A DNA stretch of 64,000 bases from Sipunculus nudus (GCA_026874595.1 CM049307.1:55013870-55077869), one strand, 5' to 3'; shown: positions 1-12,985, numbered from the stretch's first letter. The notes: generated by a model not told the origin, from the sequence alone. Numbers and translations are program-made.

Positions 1-1091
1 AGGTCTTAACACTCGTTAAGGTTCCTTTTTACAGGCTTCTACGTGTATTTTATCACATAATCTTATCAGTTTCAAAACATTATTAGGAAACCATATTTTT
101 TTGTTCGACTTTTTATTCATTCGAATTGGAGCATGTTTTTGGCAAATTTGCAAATATTCTGTTTTCCACGTAGACCATATCGCATTCAGTTTGTAATCAT
201 TTGTGATATCTATACTATATTATAATTTTCTATTGAAGAAGATTCCGGCCAAAAGATACTAGGTTTATTAATTTTGTAATACCGTTTTTATTGTTTTACA
301 TGGTCTATTTGGTGCTTTGAAGGATATTACTGTGAATGTTATATAATAATCACTGATAGTCAGTGGAACGACACCAGATAGAGTGTGATTTTCAGGTATG
401 CTGGTAAATATTAAATTTTTAATTTAAATTTAGCTTAAGTTACGGAAACTCTGGTTGGTTTATTTTTCAACTGTTGTAGCTGAAAAAGGTTTGACCGTTG
501 TTGTGTTAGTGCAATTGATTCGAATGGATCAGATGCATCTGAGTTAAATTCCCCTAAGATTTTCACAGGAATATTATGTGACAGGTTGGCACGGACGTAG
601 TTTGTGTAATTTTAAATAATTGGTGTTCCGCAATGGAGGGCGATACATTGAGGAAATTCCTCGTTTTGCATTTTACCTTCACATAAATTGCCTCAACATC
701 ATTGACTGAATTGTCTAGTAGTATTGGAGACAATAAAGTGCTTATATAGAGATCAACGCCTCCTCCAAGTCTGCCACGATCTTGCCTAAATAATAAATAA
801 CCAGGTATACTTATACTTTGGTGCGTTATAGAGCTATATAGCTCTGGTAAAGGCCATGTTGGTTTAAATTTTGTTTAATTTTGTCAAGACCTTAATGACA
901 TTTTCCTTTTTTTCCTTTGTTTGGCAAATAAATCATTTTTCAAACTTTTAACTCTAACCTTCTTTTTATCTGAAAATAGTTTAAGAGTGCAAATTTTAAG
1001 ATATTTCTTAATATTTTACTCAGATTCTATGTGTACAATTTATAACATTTCCAAGAATCCTTTACATTATCAAGTGTTAAGTTGCTAGGTG

Positions 1092-1097
<6 letters not shown>
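1..1097. other. AT-rich intergenic DNA, no gene seen
   Basis: All frames are densely interrupted by stops and no protein family is recognisable. The base composition is AT-rich like the rest of the window. An intron of a gene outside the window cannot be excluded. Confidence 0.5.

Positions 1098-1140
<43 letters not shown>
1098..1140. repeat. (TA)n microsatellite
   Basis: An uninterrupted alternating TA tract of about 43 bases. Such tracts recur in this window next to mobile-element insertions, but no element boundary is evident here. Confidence 0.95.
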
Positions 1141-1142
<2 letters not shown>

Positions 1143-2969
1143 TATCCAAAAATATTTCCAGTTACATTCTACAGTTTTTCCAGCTATCCCTTCTCTGTCA
1201 TGCAGCCATTCACCGACGCAGATGCCTGGATCTTTTCGTATCCTAATTCTCTCTCAGGTTAACCTTGTCGTATCCAGATGGAATATTAAGGATGGTCGGT
1301 CCGGTACTATGACCTATAGCTGCCCAGCTTGGTTTCCATTCAGCAGTGATGAGCATACAAACATTCATCCATTACATGATAAATCTTTCAGCAGTTCGTA
1401 GTCCGGCCGTTGACGCTAGTGGTAGATCCAGGCTATTCAGATAGGCCCATCCCAGTATTTGTATAATACTGGCTCAGGGATACAACTCTTAACAAGGTTT
1501 GCATAAGGAAACTCCCTAAAGCGAATATCTTCACCCACGCGAATCATCTCCAAAATGAAATTAACTATTTACTTGCTAAGAGGATCAAATTCACCCTCTA
1601 GTGCCGTCTGACGACGTCAGTGGTGGTTCATTCTAACGTCTTACACGTACAAACAATGATACGTCATGGGTCTCTTTCTGAACTACTGGGATGCTATTGA
1701 CATCGTGGGCTAAAAAGTTTGAGATTTCGTTTTGAAATTCATTTTGCAGCGTCCCTTGTTCCGCTATTTTCACTTTGAGTTATATTTGTAGAAAATCCTC
1801 TTCTTTTTTAGTGGATGTATATTATTTACTATGTGGAGACTTAATTCAGATATCAGATATCAGATATGCATTAGCCAGATAGGCCTTGGATCTTGGATAT
1901 GGGATACAGACCTTGCAACTAAAAAAAAGCCAGTCCGCAAGATCTTGCTCACAAGTAACGAAAACACTGAGAAGGGAGACAGTGAAAACGGAAGTATATT
2001 GAATCACCTTTATATATCGATATTTGGGTGTACTACAGCAATTAATTAATTAGCTTGCACCTCAGGATATGTTTATCAATTCTCGGAATTGGTAGAAAAA
2101 GTATATTTTTCTATAAGTGTTACGGTAACGTACTCACATCTCCCTACCACTCTAAAATTCCAAACGGATAAAACCCTATGGTTAAATATTGTTCGTAGGT
2201 CAGCAACCCGAACTGGACAACAATCGCACAAATTACGTTACCGAACCCGAATAAAGGCAGCTTAACCAGGCCTGTATTAACCGCCTGATGACCCATATTT
2301 GCAACGACAATTCGTTTGTTATATAAAATCAATGGCAGAGGACCTGACGGTACCTCCCGCATGGCTAACAAGAATGGCCACCTGCCAAGTATCGCGACTT
2401 ATATAATCAAACTGTTGTCCGACGATATTTATCAATTCCACAGTCGGCTCGTCGGGTTACGGCTGTTATTGGATTGCGCTGACTAAGAGTGTATGTATTC
2501 TAAACAACTTCGTGTTTGTGATACCCCTTTCGCTAACGTTTTCCCTAGGGCATAATATATGTGGACAATGTATCTATTGATTATGTCATATGAAGGTACT
2601 GTTTCCGTGAACCCTTTATTTTGACACAATAGTCGTGTACAGAAAGGTCGGAAACACTCAGCTGAACCAATAAATAATGGGCGCAGATATCAAAGAATTT
2701 CGGTTTCATTACGTTTTGCAATAAGCACACTTCCGCTCTGTGCTCAATCCGATATCTGTCTGTTGTGTGTGCAGGAATTGTCCAGTCATTATACGGAATG
2801 ACCCACCTTAAACTGCAACAGAAATTATTTTGTCACCATTTGGGAATGCGTCTGGATGCACATATTAAAAGTCAAGCAAAATATTATCAGTGGAACAATG
2901 CTTAATTTGCATAAAACCAATATGACCGTCAGGCTCAGTACCTGACCCATATTAAATACTTTTAGCTGT

Positions 2970-2972
<3 letters not shown>
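1141..2972. other. Intergenic DNA, no gene seen
   Basis: Only short ORFs under 80 codons occur, without family resemblance. The 72-codon frame at 1831-2049 and the 75-codon reverse frame at 2144-2371 show no signal peptide, domain or splice context that would support a gene. Confidence 0.45.

Positions 2973-3049
<77 letters not shown>
2973..3049. repeat. (TA)n microsatellite, long
   Basis: About 77 bases of pure TA repeat. A second tract lies about 160 bases further on; the sequence between the two is TG-rich. Confidence 0.95.
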
Positions 3050-3052
<3 letters not shown>

Positions 3053-3209
3053 GGTGTGTCTGTGGGTGTGTGAGCATATTTCAAAATGTATATGTGTTTA
3101 AGGATCTGTTTTTGTGTGTACGTATAGACAGTAATTATGACTGTATAGTCATGAATTAAGTAATTAAATGTTTTTACAACTTGTCTGATATTCCCGTGAT
3201 ATTCCATAT

Positions 3210-3212
<3 letters not shown>

Positions 3213-3248
<36 letters not shown>
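3213..3248. repeat. (TA)n microsatellite
   Basis: About 36 bases of TA repeat, paired with the longer tract at 2973-3049. Confidence 0.93.
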
Positions 3249-3253
<5 letters not shown>

Positions 3254-4600
3254 CATATATTCATTGTAAATCTATATAACTAAGACATCAGCGCCCTGCG
3301 TATTGTTAAAATGACCGAGTTACATTGTCTGTATATACACCGTAAAATAAAAGTTATGTTAAATTGTCGATTACATTTGACCTTGTTATAACTTCCGGTC
3401 CGTGAAAATGAATGTTTAATTTTTTTCTAAATTGTACCTGATTGCATCATGGCTTTCCTAATTTTATTTAAGAAAGTACGATAGACAATGCTACGTGCTA
3501 CATGTACAATGCAAAAAAAGTAATTAGGTTAACATCATGTTTGTGACTTGACTATTTTCCCCGGAAACGTCAAGGCTGAAACAAACAGTGTTTTAATACC
3601 TGTTGCAGGTGGCTGTTCAGTTTATTCATCATCACATCCTCATATCCGCCTGGTTTCAGCACTGCGGACTAGTTATGAATGCTAAATATGTACAAGGCAA
3701 AACTGTAAACAAGTTGTCCTTGCCGAATATATTCATGAGGACACACTGCAGACTAATTGCACATTGTGAGTTGTCCATGGGCGAAGTCTGAACGGAAGCG
3801 AGGTCATTCAAATCAATAGGCCCACATTCCGTTACTTAAGCCCCGGAACAAGAATGAGACTTGAATTAAAAGGTTGAAAGTATTGAAAGTTACTTATATG
3901 ATAATTATGATGTATAAGGACCTCTTCTTTAAACCTTATAACTAAATTCTAATACAAAACGATTTCCCTACTATGCGATTTGTTTCTGACACAAGATGAT
4001 GAGAGCAAAGAAACCGCTTCTCTGCGGTCTCATTTTCCCATGTCGTTAAGCGAAAATAATGACTCATAAGTCAATCTCAAACTTGACAACATGTCTTCGA
4101 TTGACCACATATTAGAAAATAACTGATCATTACTATGAAGTTTGGTTGTGATTACCTAAACATATTTTAATCTCAATAGCATAATGGCTTGTGCCAGTCA
4201 GAGCAAGCCAAACCATTTCCTGCTCTATGATCCGAGGATATTTATTGGACCCTGTGATGTGAAGTTATACTTGCGTCACTTGCTTTCCTTTCAGTCAACG
4301 GCCAAACAGGAAGTTGGCGAAGTATAGGAACTTGGGTGCGGTGCTTTTGGCATAAGACCAAGATTGACATCTATTAATGTAAAGTGCTCAACTGTGGATC
4401 TTTCTTTGATATCAACCAGGTTCTAGGACCCACCCTTCTTTATCATAGGCGACGTAAGTGCACTTGGAACATCAGAAGGGTGGTTTACATCTTCCTTTCC
4501 TAGACCAAGATAGAGACCGAAAAATGGCCGTCAAAAGCTCAAAGACATTGTCCAAGACCAGGACGGGACTTATTTGAAACGAGACCGACACCTGGAAAAA
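3249..4600. other. Intergenic DNA, no gene seen
   Basis: No ORF above 62 codons and no recognisable protein or repeat family. Its right edge meets the head of a degenerate SINE. Confidence 0.45.
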
Positions 4601-4605
4601 TTAGG

Positions 4606-5003
4606 CAGAGCAGACTTATGGTCTAGAGCAGAGCACAGGACCGCAAAATCTTGAATTAAAAATTCAGCCAAGGATAGGTAAGATTTTACACGGTAATTCC
4701 CACCCAGGATGTGCGCTCTGCATGCATAATGGAAACGCTGTGTCCCACAGACGTGTTTCGCCACAAACGAGTGCGGTGTTTATTGGAGGTGGGGGTGGGG
4801 GTTGTTCCTCAATTATCTGAGAATGAGAACACACCCGGTACCCGCAGGTGAGGTAGACATCGGGCCTGGGTGACACAAAGATACAAAAAATATAGAAAGC
4901 TAGTGTCACTGCCTTGTCACGCAGTCCTAATCTAAATTATGCAGCTGTACATGGATCAGGTTAATTTAACATTAAAGAAATTAAACCGATTACCTCCACC
5001 TGA
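4606..5003 (+). mobile_element. tRNA-derived SINE (family A), degenerate copy
   Basis: Family A is defined by six copies in this window: a tRNA-like head with polymerase III A and B boxes, a body containing a block like GCGCCTTTCGGG followed by CTCCTCGGTG, and a 3' end resembling AAATGGAGG then GGTTACCTCC. This copy has a badly decayed head (TCTAGAGCAGAGCACAGGAC recalls the A-box region) but a clear body and the terminal TTACCTCCACC. The internal G tract is expanded (GGAGGTGGGGGTGGGGG near 4785-4802). It is the oldest-looking of the copies. Confidence 0.7.
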
Positions 5004-6033
5004 TATCCAGAGAAATAAATGAAGTCAAGGGCACCTGCTGGGGTGCATAATTCGACTGTCCTAAGTCTTAAGACCACTAACGTCATTAAACATGGATAAA
5101 TTATGCACAGAACACAAACATACTTTATTGGTACACATTCGTAGTGAGGTTCATGAAAAATCATTATTTTTGAAAATCCAAAATTATGTGACCGCTGACT
5201 TCATAAAATATGTGCATATTTTGCCACGAATCGAACCCAGAAGAAATACATCTTTGGCTGACATTTATAGTAATTATGTTTATGAAAATCTGTCAAATTT
5301 CTAGTAAGCCAGCGCAGCTACACCGAAAGCTTAACGCTCAGACATAGGACACGACGGATTGACGGACGGACGCTACCTTTACAATAATAGATGACAGGCG
5401 CATAAAAAAAGTCGACGGGCGTAGAGTAACTGGTTTGAAAAATGTCTAGCGGCTCTGTTACATTGCTGTTCAGATTCGCGAATGGATCGTTTATCGTTTG
5501 ATTTAGCTATGGATGTGAACTGCTTCAACTTGTGAGATACGGTATTTTTTCTTTCCGACGTTCATTTTATATACGCGAAACATACAATGATATATTTGTT
5601 AAATAAAAAACCTATATGGAAATATCTGGGTTATGGAACGCCTATGTTAGATACATCTTAAAACCATGTACATTTGTCAAACAATTTACATTTTATCACA
5701 TTCATATATAAAGTTTATTTACTTCAAATAATTAAATTGATTTCACAGTTTAACTTGTTTCGCTTATCTTTTTATTATCGTGAAATGGAATATATGTATA
5801 ATATTATGAATTTCCTGGGAAGGTCGTAAAATCAGAAACCGGGGCTTTGTATTGACTGATTATGCAACTGAGAAACTATCACCATGATAACTAGACATGA
5901 TAATTGTTAATTACATACCGATTAGTGAAGCGTAATAGACTCACGAAATTCGGCGAAAACCTGTCACGTATCTGACAAATTTTCAATGTTAGAATTTTTC
6001 AATATTAGAAACAAATTAAGCTTGATATTTTAA
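5004..6033. other. Intergenic DNA, no gene seen
   Basis: AT-rich. A 70-codon frame at 5092-5304 has no family resemblance. Nothing else supportable is present. Confidence 0.45.
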
Positions 6034-6049
6034 CCCCCCCCCCCCCCCC
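6034..6049. repeat. Poly-C tract (C16)
   Basis: Sixteen consecutive C residues. It is one of several unusually long G or C homopolymers in an AT-rich window. Confidence 0.95.
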
Positions 6050-6703
6050 AAATTCTTTGAATCCCGAGGAACAAAGTTAATTGTTCCATTTACTTGAGTA
6101 ATAAAAAGAAAATGAGGAGATCACATATTCGTATTAAATGTATAAATGTGTATTCATGAAATGAAGACAGTATTACTTTGCTTTCTGAACACGATTCAAA
6201 TGCCGGATAACAGCTATTTAAAAATGATTCTTCGGCAGAAATTACACACAGCGGGAGTCATTGCGGCAAAGTGTGATGGCCACTCATCGGCATTACATCC
6301 TGAATACGCGTGTTACGCATAGGTGCAAAAGTGCGGTTCATCTCTGCGCCACAAGCCAATGTACTGATCATAAGGGCGATTAAGAATGCTAACATATTAC
6401 CCGTTCATGAGTTGGTTTGCGATTTTTCCGAGGACAGATTTTCCATGGGCCGAGTACACTCGCTGGATATACACAGTTAGCGAAGTTTCTATCAGAGAAT
6501 AGATTATGATAAAACCCTTCGTGATGTTAAGTTCTTCAGAATTTACGGAAACAGATGGACAATTACTCCCTCTCCCTTACGACACATTTGGCATCGTTCT
6601 CCACACATCACGACACACAAAAAAAAACCATATCGAGGCCTGGCCACAGAAAAGTTGCGTGACAACAATTTATTGCCTTCACCGTCAATAATAACATAGA
6701 TAT
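6050..6703. other. Intergenic DNA, no gene seen
   Basis: No recognisable coding or repeat structure up to the target-site copy of the following SINE. Confidence 0.45.
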
Positions 6704-6720
6704 AAGTTTAAATATTATAA

Positions 6721-7048
6721 CCGGCTTCTGTGGCTCAGGGGTAGAGCGCAGGGCTCAAAGCCGGGAGATCGCGAGTTCGAATCTCAGCCGATCTGCAGGC
6801 TTAATGGGGAGACTGTACCCAACAGTCGTGTTTCACTCACAAACAAGTGCGCCTTTCGGGAGTTCCTCGGTGTTATGACCCAGCAATGGGGATTAGATAC
6901 ACCCAAGACTCGCAGTAATGATGGTTGACGCCAGAAAATCCTGTGTAAGCCCCTGTCACGTAGTCCGAAACCGGAATGGAAGTCTGCAGATGAACATACT
7001 TAGTTAAGCAAGCATTAAAAAAATGGAGGCAGTTACTTTCACAAAAAA
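6721..7048 (+). mobile_element. tRNA-derived SINE (family A), well-preserved copy
   Basis: The head carries an A-box-like TGGCTCAGGGGTAGAGC and a B-box-like GAGTTCGAATCTC, as in a tRNA gene. It continues into the family body with GCGCCTTTCGGGAGTTCCTC and ends with AAATGGAGGCAGTTAC plus an A-run. A probable 16-bp target-site duplication flanks it, AAGTTTAAATATTATA at 6704-6719 and AAGTTTAAAAATTATA at 7049-7064, with one mismatch. This is a retrotransposed repeat, not a functional tRNA gene: the tRNA-like part lacks a plausible acceptor stem and runs straight into the SINE body. Confidence 0.88.
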
Positions 7049-7064
7049 AAGTTTAAAAATTATA

Positions 7065-8475
7065 TATAAAACCTAATAAATTTAATACGAAATCTACCGG
7101 GGACTATGTGAAAGATTTTTCCTAGAAATGGCAGATTCATATATCATTATCTATACGTCTAATCATTGACCTGGAATTGATGTGGCGTCAATTCAAATTT
7201 ACATTTTCAGGTTTTCATATCTGTCACCTTTGCTGTTTATTCTTGGTCCGTATGGTGAAACATTTCCTCAGCTATCACCGCTATTGTTGCTGAAGGAGCG
7301 CCTAGGGCGGGGTCGCAGATTTCCTTAACTCCAGAGTTCTATCGCCGTCTTTTCCGTTCCTTAGGCGTGATGGCCAATTAACTGAGACATTTTATGGGTA
7401 GTCTACGGGGTTTACGGGAATCAGAAGTTACTGGAGGAAAGAGGTCTGATATACTAATAACCGGGAATACTTTGAGGCCACCCACAACGCTTCCGTCTTT
7501 GAAAATCAGTTCGGAATAAAAAAAAAACAATTTTTAATCATTTATAAAAAAATGATTTCAAAGGGGTGATCCGTAGTGAATGTCTTGAGGCATGTATCTA
7601 ATTTACTGTTTGTCATAGACGGTCTGCAATTTGCCAAATAATGAGCGCGTGAAACTCAGTACAACTAATTGTGTAAAAAGCCAGGCTTATCATGGATTAT
7701 TATTATTCTGTGACCATTATTGCAAGATAATAAAACAAAGAAAAGTCGCAGAAACAATGGAAGTCATGTCATATATGCATGCAAACATATAGAATATATG
7801 CACATTTATAATAAAGCAGCGACAAGACCGTTAACGGTGGGGACTGTTCGAACAGCAAACACGCATACATTTGCACCAATACACACATTGAGGGGTTGCC
7901 TAACAATACGATAACCTGCCCATCCTTAATCGTCCACTTTAGATAACATTACAATTATATATGCACCAGGGGTGAGGTATTATGTTTTACCTTTGGTTAC
8001 TTGGCTAGTTTATCTGTTTGAAACTGTAGTTAAAAGTGATGAACGGTTTACATGTATTTGTGGAAGGTTCGGTGACACCGAAAGAGCAATCCTTTAAAAT
8101 GATGAAGGTAGCCTGGATCAACATAATATATTGTTAAATGAAATTAATCTATCCTTTTTTAGATATCATATTGTGAGGGCGGGTTCTTTATTCCAATCCA
8201 AGGCAATTGATATATTATTGGTATTATAAAGGGCTTTGTGTGGCGTTAATGTCTTCAAAGATGTGGAGGGGGAGGTGACTCACAGGCGTGGGACGTAATC
8301 AAAGTTAGGAAAACTTTTTTTCAAACTGTTTGCATCTTTTACAATTAAACATTAATTTAAAAAATATATATTTATATGTTTCCAGTAGTGGTTAATTCTA
8401 AACCAGGTTTAAATGTACATATTATTTCATAGTTAATACTTAATATATTTAATTTCCAATATATAACTTTACTTC
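7065..8475. other. Intergenic DNA, no gene seen
   Basis: No ORF above 64 codons. AT-rich with short A and T runs. No recognised repeat boundary until the LINE tail at about 8480. Confidence 0.45.
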
Positions 8476-8477
8476 TC

Positions 8478-9756
8478 TGATTTTTATTTATTTATTTTAT
8501 TTTATTTATTTATTTACATTATGTTTATACAGGGAAAACCAATCAGTTTAAATTAAACTGGTCTTACTTGGTGCCCTGTATCAGTACATATAAAACATAC
8601 AATGACTAAACTATCAATACACTGCATAAAATAATACCATGACTAAAAATATAAACATGGACATATGGACTCAAATCATAAAAGCATATTAAGAGAGTTA
8701 AGAAAGTATATCAATATATACATCTATAGACAGAAAGAGTAAACTAAAATATCACATTAGATCAGTATATATATACATGCAAATATGCGAGGCATTCGAA
8801 CCAATAATATTACAATAATCTCTAGCATTTATGGACCTGATCATTGTTAGATTCAGTTAAATACGTATGAAATTAATTTACAGTTATTGTATGATCTATG
8901 AAATGATAGAAGAATGAGTGCTACATGTATAAAACGCAAATTTATGCAAATATAACATGTGTCATATAGAACATACAGTTGCTAAAATTTCCAATTTGAG
9001 TCGTCTCTTAAAAGATGCACAAGTTATGGCTGACTTAGATTCATTTGATAAACTATTCCATATTTTTGGCCCCATATATAGTAAAGATTTTTTCAGATAG
9101 TTTGTTCTAGGTTTAGGAACGACTAAATCATTGCTCACAGCAGCTCGGGTTTGATGATTGTGAGCTTCATTGACAAAGTGAAAATTATTCTCTTGTAAAC
9201 CAGGAGCTATTGAACAAACACATTTATACATAAGTACTGCAACAGAATACATATAGCGTTGACGTATATTCAACCAACCCAGTTCATTTACTATGGTTAT
9301 AGAATCAACATTTCTGTCATAGTTTTTGGATATAATGCGGGCAGCTCTGTTTTGTATTTTCTGTACCGTATCATTGGTAGACAATAATGAACAACCCCAA
9401 ATGCTTAGGGCATAGTCAATATGAGGCTGAATTATAGTTGCATAAACCTTAGTAAGAGATTGCATAGACAGATAGCTTGATATTCGGTAAAGAACTCCTA
9501 TCTTTTGAGATAGTTTTTTGGATAGAGAGTGAACATGTGGTTTCCAGGATAAATTAGCATCTATTATAACGCCAAGTAGATTAATCTTATTAGAACAAAG
9601 TAATGTTGTATCTAATATTGATATCTTGAGTTTGTGATCAGCAATTCTATGAAGATTTCCAAGTAGCATAACATTAGATTTATTATAATTCAGAGTAAGC
9701 AGGTTTTCGTCGTACCAGGTGGTCACTTGATTTACTACTCGCTGTAATTGTATCCG
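8478..9756 (-). mobile_element. 5'-truncated non-LTR retrotransposon (jockey/CR1 superclade)
   Basis: The element reads right to left and ends in a (TAAA)n tail, seen on the + strand as TTTA repeats at 8481-8515. The 3' untranslated part holds a palindrome, CAGTTTAAATTAAACTG, at about 8543-8559. Its open frame encodes the C-terminal part of a LINE reverse transcriptase. The 5' edge near 9756 abuts an unrelated hairpin-headed repeat, so the catalytic YxDD region and endonuclease are missing. It is a dead insertion. Confidence 0.85.
8962..9726 (-). pseudogene. Reverse transcriptase C-terminal fragment (LINE)
   Basis: A 254-codon open frame matching the region just after the reverse-transcriptase catalytic centre of jockey/CR1-type LINEs. 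Landmarks in order are NKSNVMLLG (about residues 16-24), LLGVIIDANLSWKPHV (about 50-65), the thumb-like block IQPHIDYALSIWG (about 99-111), VQKIQNRAARII (about 121-132) and the C-terminal block GPKIWNSL followed by a basic FKRRLK motif. The frame opens further upstream (to about 9756) with residues like those that usually precede TWYDENLL. It has no in-frame stop, suggesting a fairly recent insertion. The protein cannot act alone because the YxDD core and endonuclease are absent. Confidence 0.85.
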
Positions 9757-10400
9757 CCAAAACGAAGTTTTGCGGATACTATGTTTTTGACCGGGTTCCG
9801 CCGCCGCCGCCGCCGCGTTCGTTTCCGGAGAACTCCTCTGAGACTACTGGACAGATTTTTCCGAAACTTACACAAATTATCGGGTCACATGTGAACTGGT
9901 GCCTAACCAAGTGACCTTGACCTCTGACCTTTCGTCTCTGCCCAGCGTCCGTTTGTGCGTCTGTTTCCACACATAAACCCATATATCTCGGGAACCGTTT
10001 GACCGATCCGGAAAAAATTTTTACACAAATGTAGCCCTGGGAAAGCTTTATAACATACACAACAAAAGGTGGCGCCATCTGCAACCATGTTTGCACAGTG
10101 TCCATCTGTTCATCTGCCTGGGGTTAAAATCACTCATATCTCTGCAGTGGTTTGACTAATTCACCTAAAATTCGGCATGCATATACATCCTAGATAGCTT
10201 TCTCGATTTTGTGACAGGTGGCGCCACCTACATTCACGTTAACGCTCCACACATAATCCCATATATCTCGGGAACCGTTTGACCGATCCGGAAAAGAATT
10301 TTACACAAATGTAGCCCTGGGATAGCTTTATTACATACACAACAAAAGGTGGCGCCACCTGCAACCATGTTTGCACAGTGTCCATAGTGCTTTTACTTGT
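9750..10400. repeat. Hairpin-headed repeat with (CCG)n and 280-bp tandem unit
   Basis: The block opens with a hairpin (GTATCCGCC ... GCGGATAC, about 9750-9779), then (CCG)n at 9799-9817. A unit starting CCCATATATCTCGGGAACCG at 9978 recurs at 10258, a 280-base period, with both copies running through AGGTGGCGCCA and TTTGCACAGTGTCCAT. The hairpin-plus-tandem-core layout resembles the element ending at 38654 and the core at 12986-13850. A non-autonomous Helitron-like origin is an inference only, since no CTAG end is seen here. Confidence 0.7.
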
Positions 10401-10409
10401 TTAGCAAAA

Positions 10410-10540
10410 TAAATATGTTATTATCATGCTTTTCCCTATCATTTTACAAATTTAATCGAAACATACCAAAAAATTAAAAATAAAAAAACCGCCCGCCCAC
10501 ATTGAAAAAAGTGCCCGCATTAGAAACAAATCTTTTTTTA
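10410..10540. repeat. Dispersed repeat, copy 1 (partner near 42717)
   Basis: The stretch with TTATTATCATGCTTTTCCCT, TTTAATCGAAACATAC and AAAAGTGCCCGCAT is closely mirrored near 42717-42840 in the same orientation. No terminal repeats or coding capacity are seen. The 108-codon frame at 10452-10778 (-) overlaps it and looks incidental. Confidence 0.6.
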
Positions 10541-10889
10541 TTTTGGCCTTACAAAACATCACTGGAGATGATGCAGAGTGACACCTTCGACAGGTTTCCT
10601 CAATTTCACAGCCGGCGACTCGAGTGTCCGGTCCCCCTTGTTGCCAGGTAAAACGGGTGATGTGGAAATACCTCATGACACTTGATGACGTTCGTCTGAT
10701 TAAATTACTGTCATATCTCTTTTTATTTCCATCGTCCGTCCTCTGTCCGAGCTGATTCAAAATCGATGTTGTGTACACAATAATTCGTTTGTGCTCCAGT
10801 CGTCCTGGGGTGAATTTGATAGTGATGAATTACGTCATATTCTTGAGGCTTCTCTTTTATTAGAGAAAGGGTTCCTTTAATGATATGAT

Positions 10890-11512
10890 AGAAGTCATTT
10901 ATAAAGCGGAGATATAATATACATTTCTATGCGCTGATACTGTTGGGGTTAAAAAAGGTGTCTTTAGGGCACGCTTAAATGAATCAATATTTGTACACGC
11001 TCTGGCAATGACTGGTAAGGAATTCCAGGCAATGGCAGCATACTCGGGAAATTGTCTGTCACCGTATACATGATGAGAGCGAGGTACACAGACTATCCTG
11101 TAAGCATCATAAGATCTGCGAAGAGAATATTCTACAAACAGCTGACGCAAGTACAGTCCATGGATTAAGGCTGTCATTCAGTGCTTTGTACACCTGTGAG
11201 AGGGTTTTAAAGGTGATTCGCCTTTCGACAGACAGCCAGTGAAGTTTTATTAGAACAGGTCCGATGCTCGCATACTTCCCGGACCTTTGTAAGTACTCGG
11301 GCTGATGCATTATGTATAAGCTGGAGGTGATGAATATTAGCATGGTAGGTTCCATCAAGCAGGCTGTTGTTGTTGTCCAATCTTAATGTAAACAATGCGT
11401 TGATGGTCCTTGCTGTTATCTCATCATCGAAATGGTTCCGGATCTTGCCTATTCTGCGTAGATTGTAGAACATGTTCCTCACGACCAATCTTGTCTGGCA
11501 CTCCATACTCAC
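10890..11512 (-). pseudogene. LINE reverse transcriptase C-terminus, frameshifted relic
   Basis: Three overlapping reverse frames together resemble the C-terminal tail of L2/CR1-like LINE polymerases. Reading right to left: HLQLIHNASARVLTKV (cf. the usual LQ..QN.AARL), then LIKLHWLSVERRITFKTL with the family HWLPV-like block, then CVPRSHHVYGDRQF, AAIAWNSLPV and a FKRALKT-like ending. At least two frameshifts separate these blocks, so it is non-functional. The same HWL block recurs at 16.3 kb, implying a related family inserted more than once. Confidence 0.8.
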
Positions 11513-11529
11513 GAAGGCACAAAAACATC

Positions 11530-12291
11530 TATCATACTACTTTATCAAGGGTTACAGTTAAACATAATAGATATCACCTGTAACTTTAACTGATATGAGA
11601 GCGTCATTGTCCGTTCCACTTGACATTGCAAACTGTCTCTCATTTAATAAACCAAGAATAAACCAAAATGTTGACTGAGACCATAAATTCAGGCTATTCT
11701 GTCAAGAATAATTGAAATTATTTGGATGTATGTTGCCCTGTAACAGTTTTAATCAAATACATTTTAGTGGCCTAATCTACTCTCTTCATGACATGAATGC
11801 CTACACTGTTGGTATATTCAGATGCATTGTGGGTAAACGATTTATTCAACAACACTCCCTAAACAGCAGAGTCGTATTCTTGTGAATAAGATTTGACACA
11901 AAGTGCACCCTTGTATTTCTCAGCCATGCAAACCACATTCCTGATCCACTTTATCGGCAGATAACAAGGAGGGAAAATCGTTGCCGGCTTGAAACTGGAG
12001 GACTAATTACCATTTGTGACAGGGTAATCTTCAGCAACCGACGACAAACTTAAGCCGCCTACATTACTGCCGCGTCGTCTCAGCACACCATGAAGCTTGT
12101 TCGGGCAATTCAAAAATATACAAAGGACGACGTCATGTTTAATATTAACCAGAGATGTCTGGCGACGCGACGGAGATGTTATTTTTATATTCATAAGAGT
12201 ATGTGTACTCATACATATGAATAATGGCTACGTGTACAATTATGTATTTGGTGAATATAACAACTGCTTAAAATGTCATGACTTTCCATGT

Positions 12292-12296
<5 letters not shown>
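11530..12296. other. Intergenic DNA with one dispersed repeat copy
   Basis: No gene is visible. Around 11760-11930 lies a segment (GGTATATTCAGATGCATTGT, then AGAGTCGTATTCTTGTGAA) resembling repeats inside the two lipocalin introns at about 55370-55600 and 56335-56560. Confidence 0.45.

Positions 12297-12335
<39 letters not shown>
12297..12335. repeat. (TA)n microsatellite
   Basis: Pure TA tract just outside the left arm of the inverted repeat that starts near 12409. A shorter AT tract sits at the mirror position near 14896-14905. Confidence 0.92.
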
Positions 12336-12336
<1 letters not shown>

Positions 12337-12408
12337 TTACAATTGTTCTTTCTGGGCTGTTTGCAACGCACTGATGGCAAGTGCTCGATGGTATTACCAG
12401 AGCGTATA

Positions 12409-12985
12409 AATATATATTGTGTGTTAGGAATCAAACGATTGTAAGCATCGTGTTATTGATAACTAATTAGTTTCGTATCGTTGTATTTCTCTTCAGATCG
12501 GTATAACTGGAGGGATTGTACATTGAACATCTTGTTGTTTACTAAGCGTGTTTGAACTTAAGACCTAAACAAAGCGCCTAATCCGGATTACTCTTTGTGT
12601 TAAGTTTACGTAAGAGGAAATTGTTGGCGTGTCTACAACTTGTTACAAGTTCATTGCGTTGGTTAAGCGTAGCCAGGTTTTTTTGCATATAATTTAAATA
12701 TGGACGAAGAATTCCCTAAGAACCTCGTACTCCACAAATTATGCAACCGTAAATAAACTACTGTATGCAGTATGCCTAACCTGAAACAACACGTAGAAGG
12801 CCATAAGAGACGTATCACCTCGAAGAATAGTACAGCGCCGTCTACTGGATGCAACTGTAGGAATCCCCGTGATAGACTGGTAACCCACTCTTTTATGGTA
12901 CCGCTGCTCTAGGCCAATCATAGAGACGGGCGTACAACGCCATCTCAGGTACTCCCGACAGACTGGTTCCAACTCCAGTATGTAT
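12409..12985 (+). repeat. Left arm of a large inverted repeat
   Basis: This arm is the diverged reverse complement of 14199-14906. Matching landmarks are AGGAATCAAACGATTGTAAG (right arm CTTACAATCGTTTGATTCCT), AACTAATTAGTTTCGTA, GTTTACGTAAG followed by GGAAATTGTTGGCGTGTC, GCGTACAACGCCATCTCA and AACTCCAGTATG. The arms enclose about 1.2 kb of satellite. No transposase-like frame is visible. Confidence 0.82.

Noticed and set aside
6721-6800. A functional tRNA gene at the SINE head
   Set aside because: The A and B boxes are present but no acceptor stem closes, and the sequence continues into the SINE body with a target duplication.
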